Assembly: GCF_012163145.1 (NCBI RefSeq)
Contig: NZ_JAAVTX010000006.1
Coordinates: 124,001 to 188,000, forward strand
Length of the DNA stretch: 64,000 bases
Reading direction: 5' to 3'
Origin: Falsiroseomonas frigidaquae
GTDB lineage: Bacteria; Pseudomonadota; Alphaproteobacteria; Acetobacterales; Acetobacteraceae
A model generated the notes under the pieces. That model saw only the letters and a program-made list of their open reading frames with translations, ran no database searches and had not been told where the DNA came from. Shown here one piece after another: positions 42,552-50,381 of this stretch. The position numbers were made by a program, and so were the translations under genes. The number at the start of each line of letters is the position of its first letter. Position 1 is the stretch's first letter.

Positions 42552-44297
42552 ATGCGGATCACACTACCGTCTGACCACGTCGCGCCGCCCGTCGCGCGCC
42601 GACCACGCCACGCGCGGGGCTTCGCGTTGCTGTGGGTGGCGGCGGTCCTGCTGCCGGCGCTCGGCGTCGGCGGCACCGCACTCATGTCCTGGCGTGATGT
42701 CAGGGACGACGCGCGCGTGCGCCTGGATCGCAATACGGAAATGTTGCGCCAGCATGCGCTGCGCGCCTTCGCCACGCAGGAAGCCATCCTCGCCGCACTG
42801 TCCCGTGCCATTGCCGGGTTGAGCTGGGAGGAGATCCGCCGCGACGCCACCCTGCACGGATTGCTGACGGAACTGGTCGCGGCCGGCCAGCCGCTGGTCC
42901 GCGCGGTGGTGGTGGCGGATGAGGCGGGACGGGTGGCGGCGGCTTCCTACGAATATCCGGCCCGCGCCACCGACCTTTCCGACCGCGGCTATATTCGCGA
43001 TTTGCACGCCGGCGCGGCGCAGACGGTGGGCGAGGTGCTGGAGGCGCGACCGATGGGCTGGCGGGCCTTCGGCGTCGCCCGCCGCGCCCCGCCTCGCCCC
43101 GGTGCCCAGGGTGAACCTGGCACGCTGGTCGCCAGCTTCAGCCCGGAACCGCTGGTCGCCTTCTATGCCTCGGTGGTGGAGACGACGGCCGATGTCGTCG
43201 CCCTGACTCGCCTCGACGGCGCCTTCCTGGCCCGCCACCCGCCACTGCCCGCTGGACAGGGCGGCCCGGATTCCGAGGCCGCGGCCAGGCTGCAAACCGC
43301 CCTGGCCAGCGCCGGCGGCGCCGGATTGGCACCGTCGATCATCGGCGCGGACGGCATGCGGCGGCATTACGTGGCGCGGCAGGTCGGCGAATGGCCGGTC
43401 GCCGTGCTCTACGGCATGAACGAGGCGGCGCTGCTGGCGGAATGGCGGCAGCGCATGATGGCACCACTGGCCAGCGGCCTCGGCGCGGCGGTGCTGCTGC
43501 TGGCGCTGACCGCCTTCGCCGCGCGCGGGGCGAAGCAGGAACGACGCGCCGCGGAACGGCGGATGGAGGCAGAGGCGAAGCTTGCCGGAGCCAGCCGCGC
43601 CGCCGCCATCGGCCTGCTCGCCGCCGGGCTGGCGCATGATGTGAAGAACCTGGTCCAGGCGGTGCACAGCGGCACAAGGCTGATGGACCAGCGCGCCGAC
43701 GACCCGGCGGAGGTGCGCCGCTGCGCCCGGCTGCTGGCGGATGCGGCGGCGCGTGGCGGCAAGCTGGTGGCAGGGATGCTCGCCTTTGCGCGTGGCGGCG
43801 ATGCCAGCCCCGACGGCCCGCTGGATGCGCTGGGCGCCCTGCGGGAATTGGCGGAGCTGCTGAACCGCACCTTGGGCAGCGGCTGGCGCGTGAAGGCCGC
43901 CCTGCCCGCCGCACTGCCGGCGACCCGCGGCGACCGGCCGGGATTCGAGGCCGCGGTGGTGAACCTGGCCGCCAATGCGCGGGACGCGATGCCCGGTGGC
44001 GGCGTGGTGTCCATCGCCACCTGGGCGGAGACGGTGACGGAGGCACAGGAGGCTGGCAGGCCGCGCCCTGGCCGCTACCTGGTGGTCGCGGTCTCCGACA
44101 GCGGGGCCGGCATTCCGCCGGATGTGCTGGCGCGGCTAGGCGAGCCCTTCTTCACCACCAAGCCGGCCGGCGAGGGCACCGGGCTGGGCCTGGCCACCGT
44201 GCGTGGCTTCTGCGAGCGGGCAGGTGGCGTGCTGCGGATCAACAGCGAACCGGGCAAGGGCACCACCGCGCAGATGTGGCTGCCGGTGCTGGACTGA
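42552..44297 (+). CDS. Membrane sensor histidine kinase with periplasmic Cache-like domain
   Basis: Sensor kinase of 581 residues. Membrane helix about 24-46 (FALLWVAAVLLPALGVGG), a periplasmic domain of dCache-type appearance (RNTEMLRQHALRAFATQE, AGRVAAASYEYPARATDLSD), a second helix about 305-325, then the kinase core: H362 in GLAHDVKNLVQA, N-box NLAANARDAM, G1 DSGAGIP, GLGLATVRG. No response regulator is adjacent, so its partner is elsewhere. It is a paralogue of the kinase at 48.4 kb. It starts 78 bases after the Nudix gene and could be transcribed with that operon. Confidence 0.88.
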   Translation: MRITLPSDHVAPPVARRPRHARGFALLWVAAVLLPALGVGGTALMSWRDVRDDARVRLDRNTEMLRQHALRAFATQEAILAALSRAIAGLSWEEIRRDATLHGLLTELVAAGQPLVRAVVVADEAGRVAAASYEYPARATDLSDRGYIRDLHAGAAQTVGEVLEARPMGWRAFGVARRAPPRPGAQGEPGTLVASFSPEPLVAFYASVVETTADVVALTRLDGAFLARHPPLPAGQGGPDSEAAARLQTALASAGGAGLAPSIIGADGMRRHYVARQVGEWPVAVLYGMNEAALLAEWRQRMMAPLASGLGAAVLLLALTAFAARGAKQERRAAERRMEAEAKLAGASRAAAIGLLAAGLAHDVKNLVQAVHSGTRLMDQRADDPAEVRRCARLLADAAARGGKLVAGMLAFARGGDASPDGPLDALGALRELAELLNRTLGSGWRVKAALPAALPATRGDRPGFEAAVVNLAANARDAMPGGGVVSIATWAETVTEAQEAGRPRPGRYLVVAVSDSGAGIPPDVLARLGEPFFTTKPAGEGTGLGLATVRGFCERAGGVLRINSEPGKGTTAQMWLPVLD

Positions 44298-44315
44298 TCG
44301 CCCGGCCTCAAGCCC

Positions 44316-44573
44316 TCAGCGCCGGCGGGCCAGCCCCGCCAGCAGCAGCAGCCCGCCCAGCACCACGGGCACCAGCCAAGCCGGCGCCTCCAGCACCGGC
44401 AGGAAGGCCCAGTCCCACAGCTCCGGCAGGATGCGGCGCTGCACGCCGGCCTGCAGGGTGTTGAGGAATTCGGGCCAGATGCCGAATATCACCGCCCCCA
44501 GCGGCGTCCACGGGCCGAACCAGGCGGCCAGCGCGGCGCCGCCCGCCAGCAGCAGGATGCCGAGCGTTTTCAG
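44316..44573 (-). CDS. Small two-helix membrane protein downstream of msrP, apparent CTG start
   Basis: Frame of 85 codons with two membrane helices (LGILLLAGGAALAAWFG near the start and WLVPVVLGGLLLLAGLARRR at the end). It has no ATG, GTG or TTG at its beginning. A CTG overlaps the msrP stop (CTGA), mimicking the ATGA coupling seen elsewhere here. It is not MsrQ, which is larger and has heme ligands on several helices. It may anchor or assist MsrP, or replace MsrQ; this is inference. An internal GTG start would remove the first helix. Confidence 0.5.
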   Translation of the reverse strand: MKTLGILLLAGGAALAAWFGPWTPLGAVIFGIWPEFLNTLQAGVQRRILPELWDWAFLPVLEAPAWLVPVVLGGLLLLAGLARRR

Positions 44574-45559
44574 GCGTAGAGCCTCTCGCCCTGCAGGTTG
44601 GTGTAGAGGCCGGCGACAAACTCGCCATAGCCGTTGAACATCCGGGTCGGCACCCGTTCGTTGCTGCCGATCAGCCGTTCCGTCGCCTGGCTCCAGCGCG
44701 GATGCGGCACTTCCGGATTCACATTGGCCCAGAAGCCGTATTCGCTGGCCTGCAGGGTTTCCCAGAAGGAGACCGGCCGCTGGTCCGTCAGCGTGATGCG
44801 GGCGATCGACTTGCCCGATTTGAAGCCATACTTCCACGGGAAGACCACGCGGAACGGCCCGCCATTCTGCGGCGGCAGCGGTTTGCCGAACAGGCCGACC
44901 GGCATGAAGGTCAGCTCGTTGCCCGCTTCCTCGATGGTGCAGCCCTCGATATGCGGCCAGGGGTACCAGGATTGCCGCAGGCCGGTCATCACCTCCGGCT
45001 TGCTCGCCGTCTCGAAGCGCACGAACTTCGCCGAGCCCTGCGGCTTCACGATGTCGAGCAGCTTGGAAAGCTGGAAGCCGGACCACGGCACGGTCATGCC
45101 CCAGGCCTCGACGCAACGCAGGCGATAGACCCGCTCCTCGATGCCGATGCGGCGGATGATGTCGTCCACGTCGAATTCGCCGGGGTTCTCGACCATGCCA
45201 TCCACCTTGATGGTCCAGGGCCGGGTCGGCATCTTCAGCGCGGTGGTCCAGATGCCCTTGTCGCTGCCGAATTCGTAGAAGTTGTTGAAGGTCACCGGGT
45301 CCCGCTCCGGCGTGATGTCGCGGCCGGGCTGGTATCGGGTGTTGCGCATGGCGGGCGGCAGGTCCGGCACCGTGGCGGGCAGCCGCGTCCAGGGGTCCGC
45401 CGGTTCGCTGCGGCGCCAGAACTGGGCCTTCGCCACCGTGGGCGCCAGCATCGCGCCGGCGCCGGCGGCGGCCATCAGGGCGCGGCGTCCCAGCACCGCC
45501 TGTTCCGGGGTCGCCTGGCTTTCAGGGATTTCCCAGCCGCGCGGTCGCTTGATCAGCAT
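44570..45559 (-). CDS. msrP: Protein-methionine-sulfoxide reductase catalytic subunit MsrP
   Basis: Periplasmic molybdenum-cofactor enzyme of 329 residues that repairs oxidised Met in envelope proteins. The twin-arginine signal has RR at the start of a hydrophobic stretch (GRRALMAAAGAGAMLAP, ending AKA). The molybdenum-ligand Cys is in YRLRCVEAWGM, with flanking conserved WSGFQLSKLL and NGGPFRVVFPWKYGFKSGKS. The GGCGGAG ribosome binding site is clear. MsrP normally takes electrons from the heme protein MsrQ; here the next frame is a small two-helix protein instead. Two 18-base repeats lie directly upstream. Confidence 0.95.
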   Translation of the reverse strand: MLIKRPRGWEIPESQATPEQAVLGRRALMAAAGAGAMLAPTVAKAQFWRRSEPADPWTRLPATVPDLPPAMRNTRYQPGRDITPERDPVTFNNFYEFGSDKGIWTTALKMPTRPWTIKVDGMVENPGEFDVDDIIRRIGIEERVYRLRCVEAWGMTVPWSGFQLSKLLDIVKPQGSAKFVRFETASKPEVMTGLRQSWYPWPHIEGCTIEEAGNELTFMPVGLFGKPLPPQNGGPFRVVFPWKYGFKSGKSIARITLTDQRPVSFWETLQASEYGFWANVNPEVPHPRWSQATERLIGSNERVPTRMFNGYGEFVAGLYTNLQGERLYA

Positions 45560-45575
45560 GGTCGTCTCCGCCTTG

Positions 45576-45611
45576 AACCTGTGTAGAGCTTCGAACTTGT
45601 ATAAAGCTTCG
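45576..45611. repeat. Two adjacent 18-base repeats upstream of msrP
   Basis: The units 45576-45593 and 45594-45611 match at 15 of 18 positions; on the msrP strand the shared core is CGAAGCT-TA-ACA-GTT. They end 17 bases before the msrP ATG and are AT-richer than their surroundings. Tandem head-to-tail sites at a promoter suggest a response-regulator-type operator, perhaps for induction of msrP. The 18-base spacing is not a whole number of helical turns, which weakens cooperative same-face binding. Confidence 0.6.
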
Positions 45612-45628
45612 AGCGCGACCCTGTTTCG

Positions 45629-47068
45629 TCAAGGACGCGGCAGGATGGCCGCGTCCGGCAGGTCCGGTCGCGTCTCGATACGGAAGGCGCGATAGCGCTC
45701 CGCCTCGATCCCGCGCCGGCTGCGCAGCAGCGGCCCTTTGGCGCGCGCGATGGGCTGGGCTCCGGGCCAATCGGGCGCGCTGTCACGTCTTTCGCTCTGC
45801 ACCAGCAGGCCGGTTACGCCGGGCACGGGGTGCGGCAGGTTAAAAAGTGCCCATCGTGCATTCAGCGCCACCACCGGCACCCCGGGCGGCAGGTTCAGGG
45901 CGAGCTGCGCGGCCAGGCCGTACTCCTCCGCCGCCACGAACAGCGCGCCCTGGGCGCGGCGCTCCGCCTCCACCACGGCCGCCAGTTCCGGCCAGCCGCC
46001 GAGCCGGGCCAGGGTCGGATCCTGCCGGCGCGGCAGCGGCAGGGGGGCGAAGGCGGCCTGGACATAGACCGCCAGCGCCAGCACCAGGCCGAGCCCCACC
46101 GCCGGCCGGCGCCAGGACAGCAGCCGCGGCGGGATGCAGGCGGCGGCGGCGATGCAGGCGGCAGGGTAGAGGATGCCGGGCCAATTGCCCTGCACGCGGC
46201 TGCCGGTGGCCTGCCAGGTGAACAGCGCCACCCCCGGCAGCACCAGGGCCGCCAGCAGCCCCGCCGCGGCGCTGCCGCGCCACCAGGCGCGCGTCGCGCC
46301 GATGATGCCGGCGACGCACAGGATGAAGACCAGCGGCGTCGCCAGCCCGAACTGCCCGCCGAGCAGTTCACCCAGGTAGCGCAGCGTGAACCCCGCCTCA
46401 TTGGCGCCGGCGCGGCCGCCCTGCTTGGCGAAGGAGGCCCATTCGTTGTTCGCGTTCCAGGCCACCACCGGCAGGAACACCAGCCCGGCCAGCAGGCCGC
46501 CGGCATAGAGCCGCCAGTCCCGCCACCAGCGCCAGGCGTCCCGGCACGCCAGCAGCCACAGCACCACGCCGGCGCCGAGCAGCACGGCCGTGTATTTCGA
46601 GAACAGCGCGAGCCCCGCCAGCAGCCCGAAGGCCAGCCACCAGCGACCATCCTGGCTGGCATGCAGCCGCGCCAGCGCCCAGATCGCGGCGGTCCAGAAC
46701 ACCAGCAGCGGCAGGTCGGGCGTCACCAATATGCCGCCGACGCCGACCAGCAGCGTCGCGTTAAACAGCGCCGCCGCCCACAGGCCGGGGCGCTTCTCCG
46801 GGAACAGCGCATCCGCCGCCCGCGCCAGCAGCACACTGGCCACGGCGATCGACAGGGGGCCGAGCAGCCGGATGCCGAAGGCGTTCTCGCCGGCCAGCAG
46901 GGTGCCGATGCGGATGAACCAGGCGACCATCGGCGGGTGGTCCAGGTAGCCGCCTTGCAGGCTGCGCGACCAGACCCAGTAATACGCCTCGTCCGGCGCC
47001 AGCGGCACCAGCGCGGCCACCCCAAGCCGCAGCCCCGTGACGGCCAGCAGCAGCCACAGCGCGCTCAT
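45629..47068 (-). CDS. ArnT/PMT-like membrane glycosyltransferase
   Basis: GT-C fold integral membrane glycosyltransferase of 479 residues with about 12 hydrophobic segments. The first extracytoplasmic loop carries PLAPDEAYYWVWSRSL, with the acidic DE motif near residue 24, and HPPMVAWFIRI, as in the ArnT/PMT_2 family. It should transfer a sugar from a polyprenyl-phosphate donor to a lipid or protein at the periplasmic face. The upstream gene encodes a polyprenyl-phosphate sugar synthase-like protein and overlaps by ATGA, so donor synthesis and use are coupled. The acceptor is unknown; lipid A is one possibility. Confidence 0.9.
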   Translation of the reverse strand: MSALWLLLAVTGLRLGVAALVPLAPDEAYYWVWSRSLQGGYLDHPPMVAWFIRIGTLLAGENAFGIRLLGPLSIAVASVLLARAADALFPEKRPGLWAAALFNATLLVGVGGILVTPDLPLLVFWTAAIWALARLHASQDGRWWLAFGLLAGLALFSKYTAVLLGAGVVLWLLACRDAWRWWRDWRLYAGGLLAGLVFLPVVAWNANNEWASFAKQGGRAGANEAGFTLRYLGELLGGQFGLATPLVFILCVAGIIGATRAWWRGSAAAGLLAALVLPGVALFTWQATGSRVQGNWPGILYPAACIAAAACIPPRLLSWRRPAVGLGLVLALAVYVQAAFAPLPLPRRQDPTLARLGGWPELAAVVEAERRAQGALFVAAEEYGLAAQLALNLPPGVPVVALNARWALFNLPHPVPGVTGLLVQSERRDSAPDWPGAQPIARAKGPLLRSRRGIEAERYRAFRIETRPDLPDAAILPRP

Positions 47069-48159
47069 CGGGTGCGCCAGACCAGGGTGGAGGAGACGGC
47101 GTAGTTCCACACCACGGTGATCAGCGCGCCGGCCGCCCCGGCGGTGCCCCAGGCCAGCACGCCGTCGCGCACCAGCAACCCGGCGATGCCGACATTGGCC
47201 GCGGCGCCGATGCCGCAGACCAGGTAGAACAGGACCAGCCCGCGCCACAGTGCCGGACCGCGCAGCCTGGCGTCGCGATAGGTGATGCGGTTGTTCAGCA
47301 CGAAGTTCGCGGTCATCGCGACGAAGGTGGCCACCCATTGGGCCGGGCCGAAGCCCAGCGGCCCGACCAGCAGGGCGAGCGCCGCCATGTGGACCAGCAG
47401 CCCCACCGCCCCCACCGCGGCGAAGGCCAGGAAGCGCAGCGGCACGGCACCGCCGGTCGCCTTGTCCAGCAGCAGGCCGGCGAATTCCAGCAGCACCGTC
47501 GCATCCAGCTTGCTCTCCCCCGCCAGGCGGGAGCGGAAGCTGTAGGGCACTTCCGCCACCACCAGCGCGCGCCGTGCCGAAAGCAGGATGTCGAGCAGGA
47601 TCTTGAAGCCGCGCGACGCCAGCCGCGGCGCCACCTCCTCCACCACGTCGCGCTTCAGCAGGAAGAAGCCGCTCATCGGGTCCGCCACCTTCACCGGCAG
47701 CAGCATCCGCGCCAGCCGCGCACCGCCGTCGGACAGCGCGCCACGGGCCGCGGAAAAGCCGCCCTCCGCGGCGCCGCCGGCGACATGGCGGCTGCCGATG
47801 GCGATGTCCGCGCCACCCTCCACCGCCGCCAGCATGGCCGGCAGGATGCCCTCGTCATGCTGCAGGTCGCCATCCATCACGGCGACGAAGGGGGCGGAGA
47901 CCGAGAGCATGCCCTCCGTGCAGGCCGAAGCCAGGCCGCGCCGTCCGATGCGGCGGATGCAGCGGATGCGCGGGTCCGTGGCCGCGATGGCGCGGGCCGC
48001 CGCGGCGGTGCCGTCCGGGCTGTCATCGTCGACGAACACCGCCTCCCACGCCAGGCCGGCCAGCGCGGCATCGAGCCTGGCGACCAGGGGCGCGACGTTG
48101 GCGGCCTCCCGGAAGACGGGGATGATGACGGCCAGACGGGCAGGCAGGGGCGTGGTCAC
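47065..48159 (-). CDS. GT2 polyprenyl-phosphate glycosyltransferase fused to GtrA domain
   Basis: Two-domain protein of 364 residues. N-terminal GT2 catalytic domain: AVIIPVFREAANV, FVDDDSPDGT (nucleotide-sugar binding Asp) and VMDGDLQHDEG. From about residue 230 a GtrA-like membrane domain with four helices (RFLAFAAVGAVGLLVHMAAL, MTANFVLNNRITYR). It resembles dolichol-phosphate mannose synthase-type enzymes that make a lipid-linked sugar and may flip it. It precedes and overlaps the GT-C transferase gene. The divergent upstream neighbour is a sensor kinase. Confidence 0.92.
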   Translation of the reverse strand: MTTPLPARLAVIIPVFREAANVAPLVARLDAALAGLAWEAVFVDDDSPDGTAAAARAIAATDPRIRCIRRIGRRGLASACTEGMLSVSAPFVAVMDGDLQHDEGILPAMLAAVEGGADIAIGSRHVAGGAAEGGFSAARGALSDGGARLARMLLPVKVADPMSGFFLLKRDVVEEVAPRLASRGFKILLDILLSARRALVVAEVPYSFRSRLAGESKLDATVLLEFAGLLLDKATGGAVPLRFLAFAAVGAVGLLVHMAALALLVGPLGFGPAQWVATFVAMTANFVLNNRITYRDARLRGPALWRGLVLFYLVCGIGAAANVGIAGLLVRDGVLAWGTAGAAGALITVVWNYAVSSTLVWRTR

Positions 48160-48401
48160 GCGGGGCCTCTACAGCAGTATCCCCCGCCTGGGAATCATCG
48201 CCCGGAATTTCCAACGTGGCGCCATGATTTGTTGGTTACAAACCCGGACGGACAGCCTGCATCCGCATCAATCCGAGGGTGGCGCAACCAGCTTCGGCAT
48301 GTGATGACTGAAGATCATGAAGAAGCTGTGGATCTTTCCGGTTCGCAACGCATGCCGCCCTTAGCGCGGGTGATGCTTCGCGCGTCGCAGGCCGCGCCGC
48401 C

Positions 48402-50141
48402 ATGGCATCGGGCGTGGTGAACCCGCAGCCCGAGGGCGTCCAGGCGCCGTATCTCCCGCGCGGCGGCTTGTGGCTGCTGCGCGCCGCCGCGATCCTGCTG
48501 CCGATGGCGGCACTCGTCGCCAGCGGCTTCAGCAACAAGGCGACCGTGGAGGAGACGGCGCGGGCGCGGGTGCAGCGCGTGGCGGAAATGCTGCACGAAC
48601 ACGCCCTGCGCGCCTTCGACGCACAGGAACTCACCCTCGCCGCCATCGAGCACCGGATGCAGGGGGTGGCGTGGCAGGATGTGCCGCAGGACGCCAACCT
48701 GTACGGCTTCCTGCGAGCGCTCGATTCGGTGAACCTCAATTCCGGCGGCATCGCGCTGATCGCGCCGGGCGGCCTTCTGGTGATGTCGAGCCAGCAGCCC
48801 TTCGGTGCGCCGCCGCGCGATGTCGCCCACCGGGACTACGTCGCGGCACAGCGCGAGGGCAGCGCGATTCCTGAGACGGTTTTCGTCGGGCAGGTCGTGC
48901 GCGCCGTCGCCAGCGGCACGCCGGTCTTCCCCGTGGTGCGGGCACGGCCGCGCCCGGATGGGCTCAGCGACGGCGGCGCCATCCTGGCCTCGCTGTGGCC
49001 CGGCAACTTCGTGTCCTTCTATCTCAGCATCCTGGAATCGCCGCAGGACGCGGTCACGCTGTTCCGCCTGGATGGCGCGGTGCTGGCCGCCGTGCCGACG
49101 CCGGCGGAACCCGTCGGCGCTGCCCTGCCGCGCAGCGCCGGCGACATGCTTCGGGCACTGCGGCGTGGCCCAGTGGAGGTGCTGCACGGCCCCTCCCCCT
49201 TCGATGGCGTGCCGCGGATGACGGCTTTGCGGCGACTGATCCGGCATGATGTCGGCATCGCCTACGGCCTGTCGCAGCAGGCGCTCACTCGCGACTGGCT
49301 GCGCCGCATGGTCAGCCCGCTGGTCGGTGCGCTACTGTCCATGGCGGTGCTGCTGGCGGCGATCTGGCAGGCGGAACGCAGCATGCGAAGCCGCAGCCTG
49401 GCCGAGGCGCGCGCCCGCACGGCGGAACGCCAGGCGACGCTGGGCCTGCTGGCCGGCGGGCTGGCGCATGATTTCGGCAATATCACCCAATCCGTGGGCG
49501 CCGCGGCCAGGCTGCTGCAGCGCTATGCGGAAGATACCGATCGGGTGCGGCAGGTCGCCGACCACCTGCTGCGCCACGCCACCCGCGCCACCGCCCTGTC
49601 CCGCCGCCTGCTGGACACCACGCGCCGCACCAATCCGGAGATGCTGGAGGGTGCGGAAGCGGTCGATATCAGCGCCTCGCTGCGCGAGCTTTCGGAATTG
49701 CTGGATGCGACGCTCGGCTCCGGCATCCGGGTGCGGTGCGAGGTGCCGGCCGGGCTGCGGAGTGCGCCCGGGCTGGACCGGGCGGAGATGGAAACCGCCC
49801 TGATCAACCTCGCCGCCAATGCGCGGGATGCGATGCCGCAGGGCGGCGAGGTGCGGATCACGGCGCACCGGCTGCAGATTCCGCCGCGCCCGGCCGGCGC
49901 GCCTTCGCTCGCGCCGGGCCGCTACCTCCGCATCACCGTGCGCGACGCCGGGATGGGCATGACGCCGGAGGCACTGGCCCGGCTCGGCGAGCCCTTCTTC
50001 ACCACCAAGCCGCCTGGCCGCGGCACGGGACTCGGGCTGGCCATGGTGGCCGCCTTTCTTCGCCGGGCCAACGGGGCGCTGCTGGCGGATAGCACGCCCG
50101 GCCGCGGCACCGCGGTGCACCTGATCCTGCCTGCGAGCTGA
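48402..50141 (+). CDS. Membrane sensor histidine kinase, paralogue of the 42.5-kb kinase
   Basis: Sensor kinase of 579 residues with the same plan as the kinase at 42.5 kb: membrane helix about 24-44 (LWLLRAAAILLPMAALVASG), periplasmic Cache-like domain (RVQRVAEMLHEHALRAFDAQE, GPVEVLHGPSPFDGV), second helix near 305-325 and kinase core with H356 in GLAHDFGNITQS, N-box NLAANARDAM, G1 DAGMGM and GLGLAMVAA. No adjacent response regulator. It is divergent from the glycosyltransferase pair, with about 240 bases between that hold no gene. A sequence repeat covers its last codons. Confidence 0.87.
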   Translation: MASGVVNPQPEGVQAPYLPRGGLWLLRAAAILLPMAALVASGFSNKATVEETARARVQRVAEMLHEHALRAFDAQELTLAAIEHRMQGVAWQDVPQDANLYGFLRALDSVNLNSGGIALIAPGGLLVMSSQQPFGAPPRDVAHRDYVAAQREGSAIPETVFVGQVVRAVASGTPVFPVVRARPRPDGLSDGGAILASLWPGNFVSFYLSILESPQDAVTLFRLDGAVLAAVPTPAEPVGAALPRSAGDMLRALRRGPVEVLHGPSPFDGVPRMTALRRLIRHDVGIAYGLSQQALTRDWLRRMVSPLVGALLSMAVLLAAIWQAERSMRSRSLAEARARTAERQATLGLLAGGLAHDFGNITQSVGAAARLLQRYAEDTDRVRQVADHLLRHATRATALSRRLLDTTRRTNPEMLEGAEAVDISASLRELSELLDATLGSGIRVRCEVPAGLRSAPGLDRAEMETALINLAANARDAMPQGGEVRITAHRLQIPPRPAGAPSLAPGRYLRITVRDAGMGMTPEALARLGEPFFTTKPPGRGTGLGLAMVAAFLRRANGALLADSTPGRGTAVHLILPAS

Positions 50142-50182
50142 GCCGCGCAGGCGGCCTTTGACCTGCGAACTGAGCCGCGCAG
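50130..50182 (+). repeat. Direct repeat of the end of the kinase gene
   Basis: The 21 bases at 50130-50150, including the stop codon, recur at 50162-50182 with one mismatch, period 32. This is a local duplication at the 3' end of the gene. It has no coding effect. Confidence 0.7.
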
Positions 50183-50337
50183 AAGGCTCGTGGACTGCCA
50201 AGCAGGCCAAGCCGCGCCGCCGCCCTTCCTCGAAACGAAACCCGGTGGCTGCGGGCGCGCTTAAGCTGGCGTCAGCACATTGCGGCTATTTGCCTTCCAA
50301 TGAAGCGACCTTTAATGTCTGATGCTACCTGAAGTTG

Positions 50338-50348
50338 TTAACGGTTAA
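50338..50348. promoter_or_regulatory. TTAAC-G-GTTAA palindrome before hybrid kinase gene
   Basis: An 11-base perfect palindrome in the AT-rich end of the 200-base gap preceding the GGDEF/EAL/kinase gene. It sits four bases before the first possible TTG start, where it would block ribosome binding, and so favours the second TTG. It may be an operator. The half-site resembles CtrA-type TTAA elements, but the spacing does not fit the CtrA consensus. Confidence 0.35.
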
Positions 50349-50381
50349 TCGTTGCCACCCCAAAGGGAAGCGAACGCCGCT

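Noticed and set aside
50338..50348. CtrA binding site before the hybrid kinase gene
   Set aside because: The half-sites TTAA are three bases apart, not seven, so the site does not match the CtrA consensus; kept only as a palindrome.
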